From NCBI GenBank assembly GCA_030584085.1, contig CP129490.1:3257511-3321510 (forward strand): a stretch of DNA of 64,000 nucleotides, written 5' to 3'. Below are positions 60,428-64,000 of the stretch, piece by piece. Position 1 is the stretch's first letter. Each line of letters starts with the position of its first letter. The notes beneath the pieces were generated by a model that ran no database searches, was not told the origin of the DNA, and saw only the letters and a list, made by a program, of their open reading frames with translations. Position numbers and translations under genes: made by a program. Source of the DNA: Melioribacteraceae bacterium. GTDB lineage: Bacteria > Bacteroidota > Ignavibacteria > Ignavibacteriales > Melioribacteraceae.

Positions 60428-62071
60428 ATGCAATTATCTAAGAAAATTACATATTATCTTTTTTTCATATTGGTGAATAATGTTTTTGCTCAAAATCCTG
60501 CAACAAGTATTTCTATCGAGAAAATTCAGAAACATGTTTCATTTCTTGGCAGTGATATTTTTGAGGGAAGAGGGACCGGAACAACCGGTGGTGAATTAGC
60601 CGCAAAATATTTAGCACAAGAATTTTCTAAGTTGGATATAATTCCACTTGGTTCGAACGGGACATATTATCAATACATTCCAATGCACGGAAGCGAACCT
60701 AAAATTGAATCCCGCTTAACAATTTATGATAGGGATGAGAATCAAACTTCACTAAAATTATTAAACGATTATATCTTGTTAGAAGACGGAGATCAAACCT
60801 TTACACCGATGCCTTTACAATTAATTTTTGCCGGTTATGGAATTATAGCACCCGAATATGATTATAATGATTTTCAGTCAATTAATGTAGAAGGAAAAGT
60901 TGTAGTTGTAATTGAAGGCGAACCAACATCGAATGACTTTAAATACTTCGACGGAGCAAATCCAACTATTTATAGTTTAGTGGAATCAAAAAAAAGATTT
61001 GCTATTTCGCGCGGTGCAAGCGGGATAATAATCATACCGAATTTAATAGATGAACCAAATTTTGATTGGGCAGAAATAAAAACCAATTATTTATTCGAGA
61101 ATGTTCAACTTGCTTATTCGGTTACATCAAATCTTAGCGTGTTGTTAAATCCCAACATAGCAGATAATCTTTTTATTGGTTCGCAGTTTTCGCTTAATGA
61201 TATTTACGATATGCATATCAAAAACAGAATGATGAGCTTTCCTTTATTAACAAAAATTAGTTTTAAAGGAGTATTTGAAAGAAGAGATTTTATCTCGTCA
61301 AATATTATCGGAATGATTGAAGGAAAAGATAATGAATTGAAAGATTCATATATGGTTGTTTCCGCACACTACGATCATCTGGGTATTGGTCCTGAGGTTA
61401 ATGGAGATTCAGTCTATAACGGTGTATTTGATAATGCAATTGGTGTTTCGGTTTTGTTAGAAATTGCTTCAGCAATAAAAACAGAAAACATACAACCCAA
61501 ACGATCGATAATATTTGCTTTATTTACCGGTGAAGAAAAAGGATTACTTGGTTCTAGATATTACGTGGATCACTCGCCTGTTCCGCTTTACAAGACAATT
61601 GCTAATTTAAACATTGATGGAATTGCATCATTTGACAAATTTAATAGTGTCGTAGGCATCGGAAGTGAGTATTCCAATCTTAATAATTTCCTAGCCTTAG
61701 CAGCTAGTCAACTGGGTTTAAGTGTTACGAATGTTCCTCCAATATTTAAGATTAGTGATGCATTCAGTAGTTCTGATCAGATATCTTTTGCTGTTGCTGG
61801 TGTTCCTTCTATTTTAATATTAGAAGGAATTGATTATCAAAATATATCGAAGGAAAAAGGAATTGAGAAATTCATTGAGTTCAGCAAAATGTATTATCAT
61901 ACTCCGCAAGATGATTTAAGTCTGCCAATTAATTATGACGCTGTTTTACAACATTCCGAGTTTTTAATGCAATTTATTCTAGCAGTTTGTAATTCTACTA
62001 AAGAACCGGAATGGAATGAGAATTCACCATATCTAAATACCAGACTCCGTTCAATCGCAGAGAAACGATAA
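60428..62071 (+). CDS. Secreted M28 family zinc aminopeptidase
   Basis: A 547-residue exported peptidase. Signal peptide 1-21 (NNVFAQ). A PA-like insert covers about 110-270 (QLIFAGYGIIAPEYDYNDF). The M28 catalytic domain runs about 295-540 with metal ligands SAHYDHLG, GVFDNAIGVSVLLE, FTGEEKGLLGS, NIDGIASFD and YYHTPQDDLS, all intact for a two-zinc site. Likely a leucine-type or glutamine-type aminopeptidase; specificity not known. The next gene's ATG is immediately after its stop. Confidence 0.94.
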   Translation: MQLSKKITYYLFFILVNNVFAQNPATSISIEKIQKHVSFLGSDIFEGRGTGTTGGELAAKYLAQEFSKLDIIPLGSNGTYYQYIPMHGSEPKIESRLTIYDRDENQTSLKLLNDYILLEDGDQTFTPMPLQLIFAGYGIIAPEYDYNDFQSINVEGKVVVVIEGEPTSNDFKYFDGANPTIYSLVESKKRFAISRGASGIIIIPNLIDEPNFDWAEIKTNYLFENVQLAYSVTSNLSVLLNPNIADNLFIGSQFSLNDIYDMHIKNRMMSFPLLTKISFKGVFERRDFISSNIIGMIEGKDNELKDSYMVVSAHYDHLGIGPEVNGDSVYNGVFDNAIGVSVLLEIASAIKTENIQPKRSIIFALFTGEEKGLLGSRYYVDHSPVPLYKTIANLNIDGIASFDKFNSVVGIGSEYSNLNNFLALAASQLGLSVTNVPPIFKISDAFSSSDQISFAVAGVPSILILEGIDYQNISKEKGIEKFIEFSKMYYHTPQDDLSLPINYDAVLQHSEFLMQFILAVCNSTKEPEWNENSPYLNTRLRSIAEKR

Positions 62072-62902
62072 ATGAAAATAAGATCATTATTAGATATTGT
62101 TTTAATAATTGTTCTAGCCGGCTGCACTTCTTCAAATTATGAAGTCGCAACTATACGTATTAAGGGGTCTGATACTATGCTGCAACTTACAGAGAAACTA
62201 GCAGCACAATATATGAAGGGAAACCCAAGTGTTTCAATATATGTTTCCGGTGGTGGAACAGCAAGCGGAGTAAATTCGCTAATTAATAATGAAGTTGATA
62301 TTGCAACGGCATCAAGAAATCTAAAAGCCGAAGAAGCAAAATTACTTGCCGAATATTATGGTTCTCTTGGCATGTACTATTTAATTGCAAAAGATGCACT
62401 AAGTATTTACATAAATCAAAACAATCCGGTAAAAGAATTTACGCTTTCAGAATTAAAAAAAATATTTTTATGTGAAATTAATAATTGGAAAGAACTTGGA
62501 GGCGAGAATAAGATGATTCAGACTGTAATCAGGACTCCAAATTCGGGAACTCATTTATACTTTTTAGAACATGTTTTGGAGGGTTCACAATACTGTAATA
62601 ATTCTGTTGTTTTACCAACAACTGAATCCGTTATTGATTTCATTGATGAAAATGAAAATGCAATAGGTTATGGAGGAATCGGATATAAAGAAGATATAAC
62701 TCATGCCGCAATAAATGGAATTGAGTCTTCGGAAGCTAACGCCAGAAACGATAGATACCCAATTACACGTTACCTGCATTTCTTCACTTCAAAAACACCA
62801 ACCGGGGCTATTAAAAATTTTATTGATTGGGTTTTGAGTCCGGCCGGACAAAAAGTCGTAAAAGATTCAGGATTTATTCCGTTGTGGGAGATTTCTTATT
62901 AA
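62072..62902 (+). CDS. PstS-like phosphate-binding lipoprotein
   Basis: A 276-residue substrate-binding protein of the PBP-like-2/PstS family. Lipobox LAGC (Cys18). Oxyanion-binding segments are IRIKGSDTMLQL near the start, SGGGTASGVNSLINNEVDIATASR near 60 (two parts), RTPNSGTHLYFLE near 145, and AIGYGGIGY. Phosphate is the most likely ligand, but sulfate or tungstate are not excluded. No pstCAB genes follow in the window. Zero-base spacing from the M28 gene suggests cotranscription, which is an odd pairing. Confidence 0.88.
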   Translation: MKIRSLLDIVLIIVLAGCTSSNYEVATIRIKGSDTMLQLTEKLAAQYMKGNPSVSIYVSGGGTASGVNSLINNEVDIATASRNLKAEEAKLLAEYYGSLGMYYLIAKDALSIYINQNNPVKEFTLSELKKIFLCEINNWKELGGENKMIQTVIRTPNSGTHLYFLEHVLEGSQYCNNSVVLPTTESVIDFIDENENAIGYGGIGYKEDITHAAINGIESSEANARNDRYPITRYLHFFTSKTPTGAIKNFIDWVLSPAGQKVVKDSGFIPLWEISY

Positions 62903-62904
62903 AA

Positions 62905-62942
62905 CAAACCGCAAACCGGTAAACCCCTTACCCTACCGGTTT
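62905..62942 (-). terminator. Probable terminator of the double jelly-roll gene
   Basis: Nine-base stem AAACCGGTA (62913-62921) / TACCGGTTT (62934-62942). On the minus strand it is followed by GCGGTTTGTTTTAAT. It lies 22 bases after the minus-strand stop and 11 after the PstS stop. The T-tract is interrupted, so it is less certain than the others. Confidence 0.5.
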
Positions 62943-62963
62943 ACAGTTTAAGGCTGGGAGGTA

Positions 62964-64000
62964 CTAATTTCCGAAAATTATATCCCAAATATTTTTTTTA
63001 CGTTTTTTCTCTTTCCAATAAGTACGATACTTATCTTGTGTAATTAATCCGATTGGTCCTTCATAGATTCCACCATCCAAGTAGCCATCATACACCCTAA
63101 CAGCTAAAATATTTTTTTCACCAAATTTTATAACATCATCCGCTAAAAAATAACCTCTAAATTCGGCATACTCATTTGAAAAATTTGATTCCCATTTACT
63201 ATCAATCACACCTGTAGAACCAACTTTTTTACCGTTGATATATGCTTCATCCAAGTCATCAATTTTGCCGAGGACCATTACAAGTTTCTTACCTTTTAAT
63301 TTCTCCGGGACTGTAAACTCTAACCTATACCAAGCAAATCCATCATAATCAGTCCAGCCTTGTGGTTCCCAATAGCCAGGAACAAAAATAGATTCCCAAT
63401 CTCTATCATTAAAATTTGCATCTTTCCATTCAAAATTGTCCCCGGCACTAATTTTCCATTCGCCTTCGAGGTTTAGATCAAGTTTCATTCCACCAGTGTA
63501 TGCAAATACTCCAATATCTCCGCCAGTTATTCCGCCGTCAAGTTGAGAATCAAAGACTCTTACGGCAATTGTATTAATGCCATGTTTATTTAAATACTTA
63601 TCCGGAATAGGATAACTTCGATTAACATTATATGCCGTATAATAATTTGGAGGAAAACTGCCGGACTTACCGATTAAATTACCATTTAAGTAAACTTCAT
63701 CAACATCATCAATATACCCCAACTGTATTTTTATACTGTATCCCTCTGCATCCCTTGGTAATTCAAAAGTTGTTCTGTACCATGCGTAACCATTATAACC
63801 ATGAAATCCTTGAGATTCCCAAGATGATGGAACACGGATATCTTCCCAGCTATTATCATTATGGTTTGGCGATGACCACTTCAAATCATCACCAATTGTA
63901 AATTTCCAATAACCTCTAAGGTTGACTACTCTTTCCCACTCGTCCGCTTTAATTGCCGAAGGAATTAAAATGAGAAGAACTAGTACTAATATTTTCTGAA
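62964..64000 (-). CDS. Secreted protein with two GH2-like jelly-roll (sugar-binding) domains, 5' end outside window
   Basis: The reading frame is open from 63998 down to the stop at 62964. The TTG at 63884 is internal; upstream codons spell a hydrophobic signal peptide (QKILVLVLLILIPSAIKA) and the start of domain 1, so only a few N-terminal codons are missing. About 345 residues are visible. Domain 1 (NLRGYWKFTIGDDLKWSSPN...DVDEVYLNGNLIG...IAVRVFDSQLDGGITGG) and domain 2 (NLEGEWKISAGDNFEWKDAN...DLDEAYINGKKVG...LAVRVYDGYLDGGIYEG) are clear duplicates of the galactose-binding-like jelly roll found at the N-terminus of GH2 beta-galactosidases. No catalytic barrel follows; the protein ends in a Lys-rich tail and IWDIIFGN. 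Confidence 0.82.
   Translation of the reverse strand, partial: QKILVLVLLILIPSAIKADEWERVVNLRGYWKFTIGDDLKWSSPNHNDNSWEDIRVPSSWESQGFHGYNGYAWYRTTFELPRDAEGYSIKIQLGYIDDVDEVYLNGNLIGKSGSFPPNYYTAYNVNRSYPIPDKYLNKHGINTIAVRVFDSQLDGGITGGDIGVFAYTGGMKLDLNLEGEWKISAGDNFEWKDANFNDRDWESIFVPGYWEPQGWTDYDGFAWYRLEFTVPEKLKGKKLVMVLGKIDDLDEAYINGKKVGSTGVIDSKWESNFSNEYAEFRGYFLADDVIKFGEKNILAVRVYDGYLDGGIYEGPIGLITQDKYRTYWKEKKRKKNIWDIIFGN

Noticed and set aside
1-64000. Search for CRISPR arrays, tRNA or rRNA genes, insertion sequences, prophage and type IX C-terminal sorting domains
   Set aside because: No regularly spaced repeats, cloverleaf shapes, transposase or integrase genes, or recognisable sorting tails were found by eye.

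Overview
This is an AT-rich chromosomal stretch of a Gram-negative bacterium, most likely from the Bacteroidota/Chlorobiota/Ignavibacteriota group; an Ignavibacteria-like organism is my best guess. The pointers are outer-membrane proteins with carboxypeptidase-regulatory-like N-terminal domains (DUF5686 type and a TonB-dependent receptor), many short Lys/Ile/Asn-rich signal peptides ending in a '..AQ' type site, YaiO-like barrels, and clear Shine-Dalgarno sites such as GGAGG before several genes. The taxon is inferred from gene style, not from a marker gene. I saw no rRNA, tRNA, CRISPR array, insertion sequence or prophage.

Layout. 1-5.3 kb: Trk potassium uptake (trkA cut by the window edge, then trkH), a secreted duplicated-domain protein, a DUF454 protein and a MATE exporter. 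5.4-7.2 kb: a 604-residue coiled-coil protein. 7.5-19.7 kb: an envelope block with two SGNH hydrolase-like proteins, two tandem MBOAT acyltransferases, a TPR plus outer-membrane barrel protein, an M23 peptidase, a membrane sensor with a SpoIIE phosphatase domain and a lytic transglycosylase. It looks like export and O-acylation of a surface polysaccharide or cell wall together with wall remodelling. 19.7-25.7 kb: a KefB-type antiporter, rhomboid protease, trypsin-like lipoprotein, HAD hydrolase and a CvrA/NhaP2-type antiporter. 25.8-35.6 kb: mostly housekeeping genes (cold-shock protein, DinB, MarC, PLP decarboxylase, alpha/beta hydrolase, ProS, an RsmI-like methylase, Nfu, cytochrome c, AmiC-like amidase, ICMT-like methylase).

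35.8-40.6 kb holds the most unusual region: two consecutive paralogous three-gene modules encoding small proteins with type IV pilin-like N-termini (PilV/GspI-like, PilW/GspJ-like, PilX/GspK-like). Each module has a sigma-54-like -24/-12 element before it, and the prepilin leaders are non-standard.

40.6-52.8 kb: an SDR epimerase, a methyltransferase, a DUF5686 outer-membrane protein, a HEAT-like protein, a cytoplasmic PAS/GAF histidine kinase, a probable zinc-uptake operon (His/Cys-rich small protein, lipoprotein, ZnuD-like receptor with a terminator-like hairpin inside its signal-peptide codons), an iodotyrosine-deiodinase-like flavoprotein and an ATP-grasp ligase. 52.8-60.3 kb, minus strand: P5C dehydrogenase, a flavin reductase, a cyclic-nucleotide-binding-domain/aspartase fusion, a redoxin and a DsbD/ScsB-like reductase. 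60.4-64 kb: M28 peptidase, PstS-like lipoprotein, and a secreted double jelly-roll protein cut by the window end.
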